DNA of 7,226 bases from Frankiaceae bacterium (GCA_030840885.1 JAVEDQ010000134.1:1-7226); one strand, 5' to 3'; numbered from the stretch's first letter, positions 1 to 5,488 are shown. Notes: generated by a model from the letters alone, not told the origin. Made by a program: numbers and translations.

Positions 1-56
1 GGGTTCGCCAGGAAGGAGCGCAGGAACTGCAGCCGCTCCGAGATGTTCGCTCTCAT
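1..56 (-). CDS. N-terminal fragment of an unidentified gene, possibly a SAM-dependent methyltransferase
   Basis: The first 18 codons of a minus-strand gene are visible, starting at ATG 56-54 and running off the left edge. The peptide begins MRANISERLQFLRSFLAN. An AAGGA element lies 8 nt upstream of the ATG (about 65-69), which supports this start. The Arg/Leu/Phe-rich amphipathic opening with a 'LQFLRSFLANP' pattern resembles, from memory, the start of phospholipid N-methyltransferase-like class I methyltransferases. Eighteen residues are too few to establish that. The frame is open and the start has a ribosome binding site, so a real gene is likely; its function is a guess. It is separated from the transporter gene by 91 bp. 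Confidence 0.55.
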   Translation of the reverse strand, partial: MRANISERLQFLRSFLAN

Positions 57-147
57 GTCCTCGATCCTTCGTGCCCGGAGTTCGAAAGGTTGCCGGAGCA
101 CGCTCCGTAGACGACGTACCCAGGTGAGCTGAGACGGCACCCGCTGT
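57..147 (-). promoter_or_regulatory. Intergenic leader of the left-edge gene, with a short dyad
   Basis: This 91-bp gap follows the transporter stop and precedes the left-edge start codon. It contains a 6-bp inverted repeat, CGGAGC-AC-GCTCCG, at 94-107. The dyad could be an operator half-site pair, or a weak 5-bp hairpin with a 4-nt loop downstream of the transporter gene. The hexamer CCGGAG occurs directly repeated at 75-80 and 93-98. No convincing -10/-35 pair was found. The role is inferred only from position and symmetry. Confidence 0.3.
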
Positions 148-972
148 TCAGGCGGCGACTCCCTCGAAGCGCGCCAGGGCCGTCGCCCCGGCACCGGACA
201 GCACCACACCGAGGGCGGCGGCGATGCTCCAGCCGGGGCGGATGGTGTCGCCGAGCAGCAGCACGCCGACCGCGGCCGGGGTCGCGGTCTGGATGACGAT
301 CATGGGGGCTGTGGCCGTCATCACGGACCCACGCTGCAGGGCCACGGAGTAGAGGAAGAACGCGAGGCCACCCCCGGCGGCCAGCACATAGGTGCCGGGC
401 GAGGTCAGGATCGTGACCGGCGTCAGTTCCGGGATCAGCCGGGAGGCGATGCTCACCAGCGCGAACCCGAGGCCGGCGACCAGCCCGACCAGCGCGCCGC
501 CCAGGCCGCCGCCGACCCGGGTGACCGCGAGCCCGCTGACCACGAGCAGCGCGAGCGCGAGCACCGCGCCGAGATCGGCCCGGCCGGACGCCTCGGCCTC
601 GCCTGCTCCGCCCGCGGCCACGGCCAGCAGGCCGAGGCCGAGGCAGACCGCCAGCACCGCCAGCCAGTCGTTGCGGCCGAGCTTGTTGCCGAAGACACGG
701 ACAGTGGCCAGCGCGGTGACGGCGAGGCTCGCCGCGATGCCGGTCTGGGCGAGGAACAGGGGGATGTTGCGCAGCGCGACGAGGTGGAAACCGAAGCCGA
801 CGAGGTTCAACGCGAGGGCTTCCACGATCGCCCGCTCGCGGAGCATCCGGGGGATGAGATGCAGGGACATGCCCTCGGCGAAGGGCACCCGCCGGGCGCC
901 GATGGCAAGCCGGACGGCGCCGATGCCGAACATCACCGCCGCGCCCAGGGCGGCGGCGAGACCGATCAGCAC
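148..972 (-). CDS. DMT superfamily (EamA-type) membrane transporter
   Basis: This is a 274-residue, very hydrophobic protein with about nine or ten predicted membrane segments and short polar loops. It is arranged as two similar halves of roughly 135 residues, the size and layout of drug/metabolite transporter (EamA) family permeases. The hydrophobic stretches fall near residues 2-25, 48-64, 68-90, 103-120, 132-150, 155-173, 190-212, 218-240 and 245-266. A Gly/Ala/Glu-rich linker near 120-131 separates the halves. The start is GTG 972-970. An in-frame TGA five codons upstream leaves it the only reasonable start, and a GAGGGG element sits about 11 nt before it. Members export or import small metabolites, but the substrate cannot be read from the sequence. 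The gene has its own 114-bp upstream gap and may be transcribed separately from the dehydrogenase. Confidence 0.85.
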   Translation of the reverse strand: MLIGLAAALGAAVMFGIGAVRLAIGARRVPFAEGMSLHLIPRMLRERAIVEALALNLVGFGFHLVALRNIPLFLAQTGIAASLAVTALATVRVFGNKLGRNDWLAVLAVCLGLGLLAVAAGGAGEAEASGRADLGAVLALALLVVSGLAVTRVGGGLGGALVGLVAGLGFALVSIASRLIPELTPVTILTSPGTYVLAAGGGLAFFLYSVALQRGSVMTATAPMIVIQTATPAAVGVLLLGDTIRPGWSIAAALGVVLSGAGATALARFEGVAA

Positions 973-1009
973 GGGACCGACAACCCCTCATTGCTCGCAG
1001 TGACCACCC

Positions 1010-1039
1010 ATTGTGCGGTATCGCCACGGATTGCAGTAA
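1010..1039 (-). promoter_or_regulatory. Possible sigma70-like promoter of the transporter gene
   Basis: On the minus strand, TTACTG (1039-1034) and CACAAT (1015-1010) are separated by 18 bp. They match the TTGACA/TATAAT consensus at three and four positions respectively. A transcript would start near 1003, about 30 nt before the GTG start. The region lies in the only sizeable gap upstream of the transporter. The match is modest and many high-GC promoters do not follow this consensus, so it is only a candidate. Confidence 0.3.
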
Positions 1040-1046
1040 CCGGCGA

Positions 1047-1066
1047 CCGCGCGGGCAGGAGCGCGG
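1047..1066 (-). terminator. GC-rich hairpin after the alcohol dehydrogenase gene, possible terminator
   Basis: The inverted repeat CCGCGC (1047-1052) and GCGCGG (1061-1066) flanks an 8-nt loop. It begins about 20 bp after the alcohol dehydrogenase stop codon. A G-U pair could extend the stem to 7 bp. There is no U-tract. Strong hairpins lacking a U-tract are often proposed as terminators in actinobacteria. Such short GC-rich stems also arise by chance in this base composition. Confidence 0.35.
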
Positions 1067-1086
1067 CGTAGCGAGAAGGAGGACGG

Positions 1087-2094
1087 TCAGCCGTTCGTGA
1101 GGACGACGCGGAAGCGCGCGTCGCCGGACATCATCCGGTCGTAGCCGTCGGCGGCCTCGGCCATCCCCATCGTCTCGACCAGCGGGTGGATGCCGGTCAG
1201 GGCCGCGAAGCGGAGCGTGTCCTCGGAGTCCTTCGAGGTCCCGGACGGGTGTCCGGTGATCACCCGCGACTGCATGATCAGCTCGACGGGCTGGACCTCC
1301 ATGGCCTCCATGGCGGCGCCGAGCACGACGAGTTCGCCGCGGGCCTTCAGGCCCCCGATCGCCGCGACCATGGCGGGTGCGGCGGTGACGGTCGCGATCA
1401 CGACGCTGGCGCCTCCGAGCTTCTGCAGCTCCTTGGCGACGTCGACGGCGGTGCTGTCGAGGTAGTGGTGGGCGCCGAGCTCGCGGGCGAACCGCTCCTT
1501 CTCGCTACCGCGGGCGATGGCGACGGTCTCGAAGCCCATCTTGGCCGCGAACTGGACGCCGAGGTGGCCGAGGCCGCCGATGCCGAGCACCGCGACGAGG
1601 TCGCCGGCCCGCGCCCGGGAGCTGCGCAGGGCGTGGAAGGTGGTGACGCCGGCGCACATCAGCGGCGCGGCGTGGATGTCGGAGAGCCCGTCGGGGATGG
1701 CGGCGAGCGCGTCGGCGGGGAAGACGGCGTAGTCGGCGTAGCCGCCGTCGTCGGTGAGGCCGGGGGTGCGGAGGTTGGCGCAGTCGATGAAGTCGCCGCG
1801 GCGGCAGGCGTCGCAGCTGTAGCAGGCCCCGCCGAACCAGCCGATGCCGACGCGGTCGCCGACCGACCAGGCGTCGACGTCGGCGCCGACCGCGTCGACG
1901 ACCCCGGCGATCTCGTGGCCGGGCACGCGGGGATAGGAGGCGGACATGCCCTCCTTCGCCATGACGTCGGAGTGGCAGACGCCGCAGGCGGTGACGCGGA
2001 CGCGAACGTCGTTGCGGCCGGGTTCGGGGACCTCACGCTCTTTCGCCTCGAAGGCGGCGCCGGCGGAGGGGATCTGCTGTACGTGCATGCTCAT
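1087..2094 (-). CDS. Zinc-dependent alcohol dehydrogenase (MDR superfamily, AdhP-like)
   Basis: This 335-residue medium-chain dehydrogenase would interconvert an alcohol and its aldehyde or ketone with NAD(P)(H) in the cytosol. The catalytic-zinc motif CGVCHSD (Cys40), the GHE motif (His60) and Cys147 (LMCAGVT) supply the expected metal ligands. Cys91, Cys94, Cys97 and Cys105 form the structural zinc lobe. The Rossmann loop GIGGLG is at 171-176. After the second strand the sequence reads IARGSEK (193-199) instead of an acidic residue, which hints at NADP(H) preference (inference). The start is ATG 2094-2092, with AGAGGAA (2101-2107) six nt upstream; Met3 is a less likely alternative. The gene lies 28 bp after the YdbT-like gene and is probably co-transcribed with it. 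Length and motifs are complete. The substrate is unknown; aliphatic alcohol and cinnamyl alcohol dehydrogenases share these motifs. Confidence 0.93.
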   Translation of the reverse strand: MSMHVQQIPSAGAAFEAKEREVPEPGRNDVRVRVTACGVCHSDVMAKEGMSASYPRVPGHEIAGVVDAVGADVDAWSVGDRVGIGWFGGACYSCDACRRGDFIDCANLRTPGLTDDGGYADYAVFPADALAAIPDGLSDIHAAPLMCAGVTTFHALRSSRARAGDLVAVLGIGGLGHLGVQFAAKMGFETVAIARGSEKERFARELGAHHYLDSTAVDVAKELQKLGGASVVIATVTAAPAMVAAIGGLKARGELVVLGAAMEAMEVQPVELIMQSRVITGHPSGTSKDSEDTLRFAALTGIHPLVETMGMAEAADGYDRMMSGDARFRVVLTNG

Positions 2095-2122
2095 GTCCCG
2101 TTCCTCTCCGGTGCGCGGACGG

Positions 2123-3412
2123 TCACGCCTGCTGACGCGCCAGCCGCGCCCGCTCGGCGAGCTGGGGCCACAGCGCCTCGGCCTGCTCGGCCTCGCGGAG
2201 CCGCACGGCTGCCCGCCAGCGGCGGCCGACGAGGTCGACGTGCACGGTCGACAGTCGGAGGAAGCGGGCGACCGGGCCCTGGACCCGCCGCAGGCTCTGC
2301 ACCTTGGCCAGTGGGACGACGACCATCCGGCGGCGGAGGAACCCGGACGAGCAGACGACGTAGCGCTCGTCGACCGACAGCCCGAGGTTGGGGTAGCTCA
2401 GCGGCGCGAGCAGCCGCGCGCGGGACGGCGGCCGGGCACCCAGCGCGGCCCGCGGATCGGCGCCCGGCAGCACGCGGGCGAGCACCCGGGCGGCGTCCTC
2501 GACGGTCCCGACGGGCACCAGCGCCCGGTCGGGGAAGCTGTCGCCGCTGTCGCCGCGGGACGTCCGCTGCTGGGCCACGTCGATCTCGAGGCGCACCCAG
2601 CCCCAGGGGCGCCAGAGCAGCGGCTCGTCCCAGCGGACCGCCTGCACCCGGTGCAGCGGCACGGTCTCGTGCCGGGTGCCGAGCAGGCCGCCATCGACCC
2701 GGAGCCCGTCGGGGGCGTCGGAGGCTGTGAGGTTGAACTCGGCGTTCAGGCGCCGCCAGAGCAGGGTCCCGACGGCGGCGAGCGCCGGCAGCAGCGGCAC
2801 GATGCCGGCGCCGGTTCCCTCGACGATCACGAGGACACCGGCGGCGATCACGAGCACGGCCAGGGCGATCACTGGCATCCCGAGCAGGGTGGACAGCACC
2901 AGCCGGCGGTTGTCGACGGTGAACACGGCGCGACCGGCCGGGGCAGGCGTTTCCGCGTTCAGGCCGTGGCTGAGGGCCAGCAGCTGCGCCCGGACCCGGA
3001 CGGCTTCGTCCTCGGGCAGGTAGGCAAGCCGGCCGCGGCCGGCACCGGAGCCCGCGACCTGCACCCGGACCTCGGCGAGGCCGACGACCCGGGCGAGCAG
3101 CGGCCGATCGAGGTCGATGGCCTGCACGCGGGCCAACGGAAGACGGATGGACTGGCGCCGCACCAGGCCGGTCTCGATCTGCAGCTCCGAGCCGGCGACG
3201 CGCCACCGGGTCACCAGCCAGGACACGATCCCCGCCACCACACCCAGCAGCAGGATGCCGCCCTCCACGGCGAACCCGACGACGTCGCCGGATTCGGCGA
3301 TCAGCCGGGGGACGAGGATGACGAGCACCACCCCGACCGTCCGGCCGAAGCTGATCACCGGCGACAGCGGATGCAGCCGAGTCCAGTCGACGGGGACGTC
3401 AGGCTCGCTCAC
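2123..3412 (-). CDS. YdbT-like membrane protein with repeated bacterial PH (bPH2/DUF304) domains
   Basis: This 429-residue protein alternates membrane pairs with PH-like beta-rich domains. Membrane segments lie near residues 19-38 and 45-66, and again near 175-222. PH-like domains cover about 70-150, 223-315 and 345-429. The last contains the typical 'GFLRRRMVVVPLAKVQSL' pattern, meaning a hydrophobic strand, basic residues and then a P-x-x-K/R-V-Q motif. The same motif recurs as PLARVQAI in the first copy and PLHRVQAV in the second. This is the layout of Bacillus YdbT, which pairs with YdbS. In B. subtilis, ydbST belongs to the SigW regulon and contributes to resistance to antimicrobial compounds from related bacilli. 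Whether this homologue does so is inference. It starts at GTG 3412-3410, 10 bp after the YdbS-like stop, with only a weak ribosome site, suggesting translational coupling. Confidence 0.88.
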   Translation of the reverse strand: MSEPDVPVDWTRLHPLSPVISFGRTVGVVLVILVPRLIAESGDVVGFAVEGGILLLGVVAGIVSWLVTRWRVAGSELQIETGLVRRQSIRLPLARVQAIDLDRPLLARVVGLAEVRVQVAGSGAGRGRLAYLPEDEAVRVRAQLLALSHGLNAETPAPAGRAVFTVDNRRLVLSTLLGMPVIALAVLVIAAGVLVIVEGTGAGIVPLLPALAAVGTLLWRRLNAEFNLTASDAPDGLRVDGGLLGTRHETVPLHRVQAVRWDEPLLWRPWGWVRLEIDVAQQRTSRGDSGDSFPDRALVPVGTVEDAARVLARVLPGADPRAALGARPPSRARLLAPLSYPNLGLSVDERYVVCSSGFLRRRMVVVPLAKVQSLRRVQGPVARFLRLSTVHVDLVGRRWRAAVRLREAEQAEALWPQLAERARLARQQA

Positions 3413-3428
3413 AGACCCGCGCTCACAG
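3406..3428 (-). repeat. 9-bp direct repeat across the YdbS-like/YdbT-like junction
   Basis: CGCTCACAG occurs at 3406-3414 and again at 3420-3428, offset by 14 bp. On the minus strand the copies read CTGTGAGCG. One carries the stop of the upstream gene and the other the GTG start of the downstream gene. The arrangement looks like a small tandem duplication or chance similarity in a 10-bp spacer. Confidence 0.6.
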
Positions 3429-3893
3429 GCCGGCGCTGCGCGCTTCGCCGAGAGCGGCGAGCCGGTCCCGCAGCCGCTGGGCCTCGACCAGTTCCAGGCC
3501 GGGGATGCACGCGTCGGTCGAGGCGGCGGCGGTGTGCAGCTGGACCGTGGCCAGTCCGAGCCACCGGTCGACGGGGCCGGCGGTGACGTCGAGGAACTGC
3601 ATCCGTCCGTAGGGCACGACCGACAGCCGCCGGATCAGCAGGCCGCGGCTGACGATCAGGTCGTCGTCGCGCTCGGTGTAGCTCCAGGACCGGTAGCGGC
3701 CGCGCAGCCCGACCCAGCAAGCTGCGGTGACGAGCAGCAGCGCCGCGACGACCGCGACGGTGACCTCGACGGGAGCGAACAGGGCGCTGAGCACGCCGGC
3801 CACCACGACGACGGGAACGGCGACGGCGGCCAGGACCAGTTGGCGGGCGGTCCAGAGCTTCGGTGAGGGACGGCTCGACTCAGCGGACGACAC
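3423..3893 (-). CDS. YdbS-like membrane protein with one bacterial PH (bPH2/DUF304) domain
   Basis: This 156-residue protein has two adjacent membrane segments near residues 17-36 and 40-62, followed by a single PH-like domain at about 68-150. Its core GLLIRRLSVVPYGRMQFLDV shows the family pattern of a strand, basic residues, then P-x-x-R-M/V-Q. The size matches Bacillus YdbS (about 160 residues). The open frame continues upstream, but the true start is GTG 3893-3891. AGGAGG (3903-3908) lies 9 nt before it, and the further-upstream part of the frame is antiparallel to nothing and out of phase with tesB. The gene overlaps the end of tesB by 14 bp, and its ribosome binding site lies inside tesB. 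It is followed after 10 bp by the YdbT-like partner; the pair probably forms a membrane complex, as in Bacillus (inference). Confidence 0.88.
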   Translation of the reverse strand: MSSAESSRPSPKLWTARQLVLAAVAVPVVVVAGVLSALFAPVEVTVAVVAALLLVTAACWVGLRGRYRSWSYTERDDDLIVSRGLLIRRLSVVPYGRMQFLDVTAGPVDRWLGLATVQLHTAAASTDACIPGLELVEAQRLRDRLAALGEARSAGL

Positions 3894-4737
3894 GAATGAG
3901 CCCCTCCTGGACGACGCTGACCGCCAGCGCACCGTCGCTGCTCCACAACCGGCCTGCGGCGAGTCCACGACTGCCCGAGGCCGAGGGCGACCACTGGTCG
4001 TAGAGCAACCAGTCGTCGGCGCGGAACGGGCGGTGGAACCACATGGCGTGGTCGAGGCTGGCGCCGACGACGTTGCCGCTCTGCCAGGCCAGGCCGTGGG
4101 GTAGCAGCACGCTGTCGAGCAGCACCATGTCGCTGGCGTAGGTGGCGATGCAGACGTGCAGCAAGGGATCATCCGGGAGCTGCCCGTCGGCGCGGAGCCA
4201 CACCTGGGAGCTGGGCTCCTGCGGCCCCTGGCCCAGCGCGGCCCGCGGCGGGTGCCCCACGTAGCGGACGTCGACCGGCCGGGGGCGGGTGTACCAGGCG
4301 CCGAGCTCGTCCTGGTAGGGCGCGAACCGGTCGTGGAACGTCGGCAGTGTCTCGGGTCGGGGCACGTCGGTGGGCATGTCGATCTGGTGCTCCACGCCCG
4401 GCTGCGCGACCTGGAACGAGGCGGAGAGGTTGAAGATCGGCTTGCCGTGCTGGATCGCCACCACCCGTCGGGTGGTGAACGACCGACCGTCGCGCATGCG
4501 ATCGACCTGGTAGACGATCGGGATCGCCGGGTCGCCCGGCCGCAGGAAGTAGGCGTGCAGGCTGTGGACGTGCCGGTCGCTCGCCACGGTGCGGCCGGCG
4601 GCGACCAGGGCCTGCCCGGCGACCTGACCGCCGAACACGCGCTGCAGCTTCTCGTCGGGGCTGGTGCCACGGAAGATGTCGAGTTCGATCTGCTCGAGAT
4701 CGAGGACGGTCAGCAACGAGTCGAGCGCGTCGGTCAC
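3880..4737 (-). CDS. tesB: Acyl-CoA thioesterase II
   Basis: This 285-residue double-hotdog enzyme hydrolyses acyl-CoA to free fatty acid and CoA in the cytosol. The N-terminal hotdog carries the family signature RVFGGQVAGQAL (33-44), followed by HSLHAYFLRPGD (58-69). The C-terminal hotdog carries YASDMVLL and DHAMWFHRPF. The catalytic triad of E. coli TesB (Asp204, Thr228, Gln278) is matched by Asp203, Ser227 and Gln277, the last within VQEGLIR; Ser for Thr is conservative. The start is taken as GTG 4737-4735, giving VTDALDSLL and the usual family length. The frame is open 28 codons further, but that stretch is Cys-rich, unlike the family, and overlaps the divergent small gene. No ribosome site precedes the GTG, so the mRNA may be leaderless. 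The gene heads a tight cluster with the PH-domain pair and the alcohol dehydrogenase. Confidence 0.94.
   Translation of the reverse strand: MTDALDSLLTVLDLEQIELDIFRGTSPDEKLQRVFGGQVAGQALVAAGRTVASDRHVHSLHAYFLRPGDPAIPIVYQVDRMRDGRSFTTRRVVAIQHGKPIFNLSASFQVAQPGVEHQIDMPTDVPRPETLPTFHDRFAPYQDELGAWYTRPRPVDVRYVGHPPRAALGQGPQEPSSQVWLRADGQLPDDPLLHVCIATYASDMVLLDSVLLPHGLAWQSGNVVGASLDHAMWFHRPFRADDWLLYDQWSPSASGSRGLAAGRLWSSDGALAVSVVQEGLIRVVR
3903..3908 (-). promoter_or_regulatory. Ribosome binding site of the YdbS-like gene inside tesB
   Basis: AGGAGG on the minus strand, extended to AGGAGGGG, sits 7-9 nt upstream of GTG 3893. It decides the start of the small PH-domain gene within a much longer open frame that overlaps tesB. 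It also indicates that the gene is translated from the tesB transcript. Confidence 0.75.
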
Positions 4738-4783
4738 GAGGGACAATGTTGCCGCACAGACTGCGCCGCACAGGAGGTGGCAC
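4738..4783. promoter_or_regulatory. Divergent intergenic region between tesB and the 49-residue gene
   Basis: Only 46 bp separate the two divergent start codons, so any promoters must lie here or inside the neighbouring gene. On the minus strand AACATT (4750-4745) lies 8-13 nt before the tesB GTG. That is where a -10 element would sit for a leaderless transcript. No good -35 element was seen for either direction. The region also holds the plus-strand ribosome site. Promoter activity is inferred from geometry. Confidence 0.4.
4772..4778 (+). promoter_or_regulatory. Strong ribosome binding site of the 49-residue gene
   Basis: AGGAGGT matches the anti-Shine-Dalgarno sequence completely and ends 5 nt before GTG 4784. 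It fixes the start of the short gene. The same plus-strand frame is open further upstream, where it runs antisense to the tesB 5' end. Confidence 0.8.
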
Positions 4784-4933
4784 GTGACCGAGCGCCAGGA
4801 ATCGTCCGACGAGCAGCCCATCGGCTGGGGCGACGAACCGGACCCCGCGGGCGACTCCGGGGACTCCGGGGAGCGGGATCGGGACCTCGAGCGGCTGCTC
4901 GACGACCGGCCGCCGCATCACGACCGCGACTAG
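4784..4933 (+). CDS. Small acidic protein of unknown function (49 residues)
   Basis: This is the only plus-strand gene in the window. It starts at GTG 4784 behind a consensus ribosome binding site and ends at TAG 4931-4933. Forty-five of the 49 sense codons end in G or C, the pattern of genuine coding sequence here. The product is hydrophilic and acidic: an N-terminal TERQESSDEQPIGWGDEP segment, a DSGDSG repeat, and a charged C-terminal end LERLLDDRPPHHDRD with a short predicted helix. It has no signal peptide, membrane segment or enzymatic motif. From memory, short actinobacterial hypothetical proteins ending in an R-P-P-H-W/H-D-like motif exist, and this may be one; that needs a search. It is divergent from tesB by 46 bp and abuts the lipoprotein gene tail to tail. 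Function unknown. Confidence 0.75.
   Translation: MTERQESSDEQPIGWGDEPDPAGDSGDSGERDRDLERLLDDRPPHHDRD
4853..4870 (+). repeat. Tandem 9-bp repeat (GACTCCGGG x2)
   Basis: Two perfect copies of GACTCCGGG lie in frame within the 49-residue gene and encode Asp-Ser-Gly twice. Slippage here would change the protein by whole DSG units without a frameshift. Confidence 0.85.
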
Positions 4934-4937
4934 CTAG
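4930..4937. other. CTAGCTAG palindrome providing both convergent stop codons
   Basis: The 8-bp palindrome CTAGCTAG contains TAG of the plus-strand gene (4931-4933) and, on the minus strand, TAG of the lipoprotein gene (4936-4934). The two coding regions therefore meet with no spacer, and no room remains for a bidirectional terminator between them. Confidence 0.9.
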
Positions 4938-5488
4938 ACCGTCTCGAGCTTCGTGGCGAGCCAGGCACCGTTGGCGCCACGGGTCAGCGTGACGCGCTGC
5001 CGCAGCCGCTGCGTCTGGTCGAAATTCGGCGCAGTGAGCTGCTGGTCGACGAACAGCAGCACCACGGCCCGGTTGCCCTCGCGCGTGACGAGGCCGAGGT
5101 CGAGGACGCGTCCGCTGGCGTTGCGCTGATCAGCCACGGCCGCCTTCGCGAAGTCACCGTCGTCGGCCAGCGACTTCGCCAGCTGGGTCTTGAGCGGTTC
5201 GCCGACCAGCCCGAGTACGGCGGTGCGCTGGTCGGGCAGCTTCGTGTGGTCGTAGCTGGTGACCTTCAGGGTGAAGGCCTTGGCCGCGTCGAGGGCCGCG
5301 CCGTCGTCGTCGGTGGGGAACCCGCTGGGCGCCTGGCTCGCGACAGGAGCCGCGCTCGACGGCGGTGTGGCCGGAGCTGCCGTCGGACCGGTGCTGCACC
5401 CGGTGCTGACGAGGGCGACCAACGCGACCAACGCGAGCAGGGGCAGCGCGGCGCTGCGCGGGTGTGCCCTGCACCTGGACGATCTCAT
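4934..5488 (-). CDS. Lipoprotein with a Mce-associated-like C-terminal domain
   Basis: This 184-residue protein has a basic N-terminus, a hydrophobic core (residues 13-27) and a lipobox-like VSTGC ending at Cys31. It is therefore predicted to be exported and lipid-anchored to the outer face of the membrane. A Pro/Ala/Ser-rich linker covers about 32-58. The folded part (about 62-184) opens with AAKAFTLKVTSYDHTKL and ends with RAVVLLFVDQQ, a paired-strand segment and GAWLATKLETV. This pattern resembles Mce-associated proteins (SnoaL/NTF2-like fold), which in mycobacteria accompany Mce lipid importers. No mce genes are visible, so a link to transport is inference. ATG 5488-5486 overlaps the oxidase stop as ATGA and has no ribosome site of its own, indicating translational coupling. 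The gene ends at TAG directly against the stop of the opposite-strand small gene. Confidence 0.82.
   Translation of the reverse strand: MRSSRCRAHPRSAALPLLALVALVALVSTGCSTGPTAAPATPPSSAAPVASQAPSGFPTDDDGAALDAAKAFTLKVTSYDHTKLPDQRTAVLGLVGEPLKTQLAKSLADDGDFAKAAVADQRNASGRVLDLGLVTREGNRAVVLLFVDQQLTAPNFDQTQRLRQRVTLTRGANGAWLATKLETV
5415..5436 (-). repeat. Tandem 9-bp repeat in the lipoprotein signal peptide
   Basis: GCGACCAAC is repeated at 5415-5423 and 5424-5432, followed by a partial third copy GCGA. On the coding strand it encodes the LVALVALV part of the hydrophobic core of the signal peptide, so each unit adds three residues to that core. Confidence 0.85.

Noticed and set aside
53..1027. 324-codon minus-strand frame overlapping the transporter gene
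   Set aside because: The translation is almost entirely Arg/Gly/Pro/Ala, typical of a shadow frame, while the alternative frame gives a well-formed multi-pass membrane protein.
1946..3586. Long plus-strand open frame (546 codons) opposite the PH-domain and dehydrogenase genes
   Set aside because: It is antisense to recognisable proteins, spans several gene junctions, and has a low-complexity Arg/Gly/Asp/His-rich translation with no domain. It is an artefact of high GC content.
3894..4670. N-terminal extension of the YdbS-like frame
   Set aside because: The extension lies in another frame of tesB, has Ser/Arg/Pro/Thr-rich low-complexity sequence, and a consensus ribosome site selects GTG 3893 as the start.
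4664..4783. Upstream extension of the 49-residue plus-strand gene
   Set aside because: It runs antisense to the tesB start and has no ribosome site, whereas GTG 4784 has a near-perfect one.
4738..4821. 28-codon N-terminal extension of tesB
   Set aside because: It would add a Cys-rich segment absent from the family, exceed the usual length, and overlap the divergent small gene. The GTG at 4737 gives the expected family start and places the catalytic residues one position from E. coli numbering.
4156..4992. Plus-strand open frame spanning tesB, the divergent gap and the small gene
   Set aside because: It covers both strands' real genes in another phase and shows no family motif.
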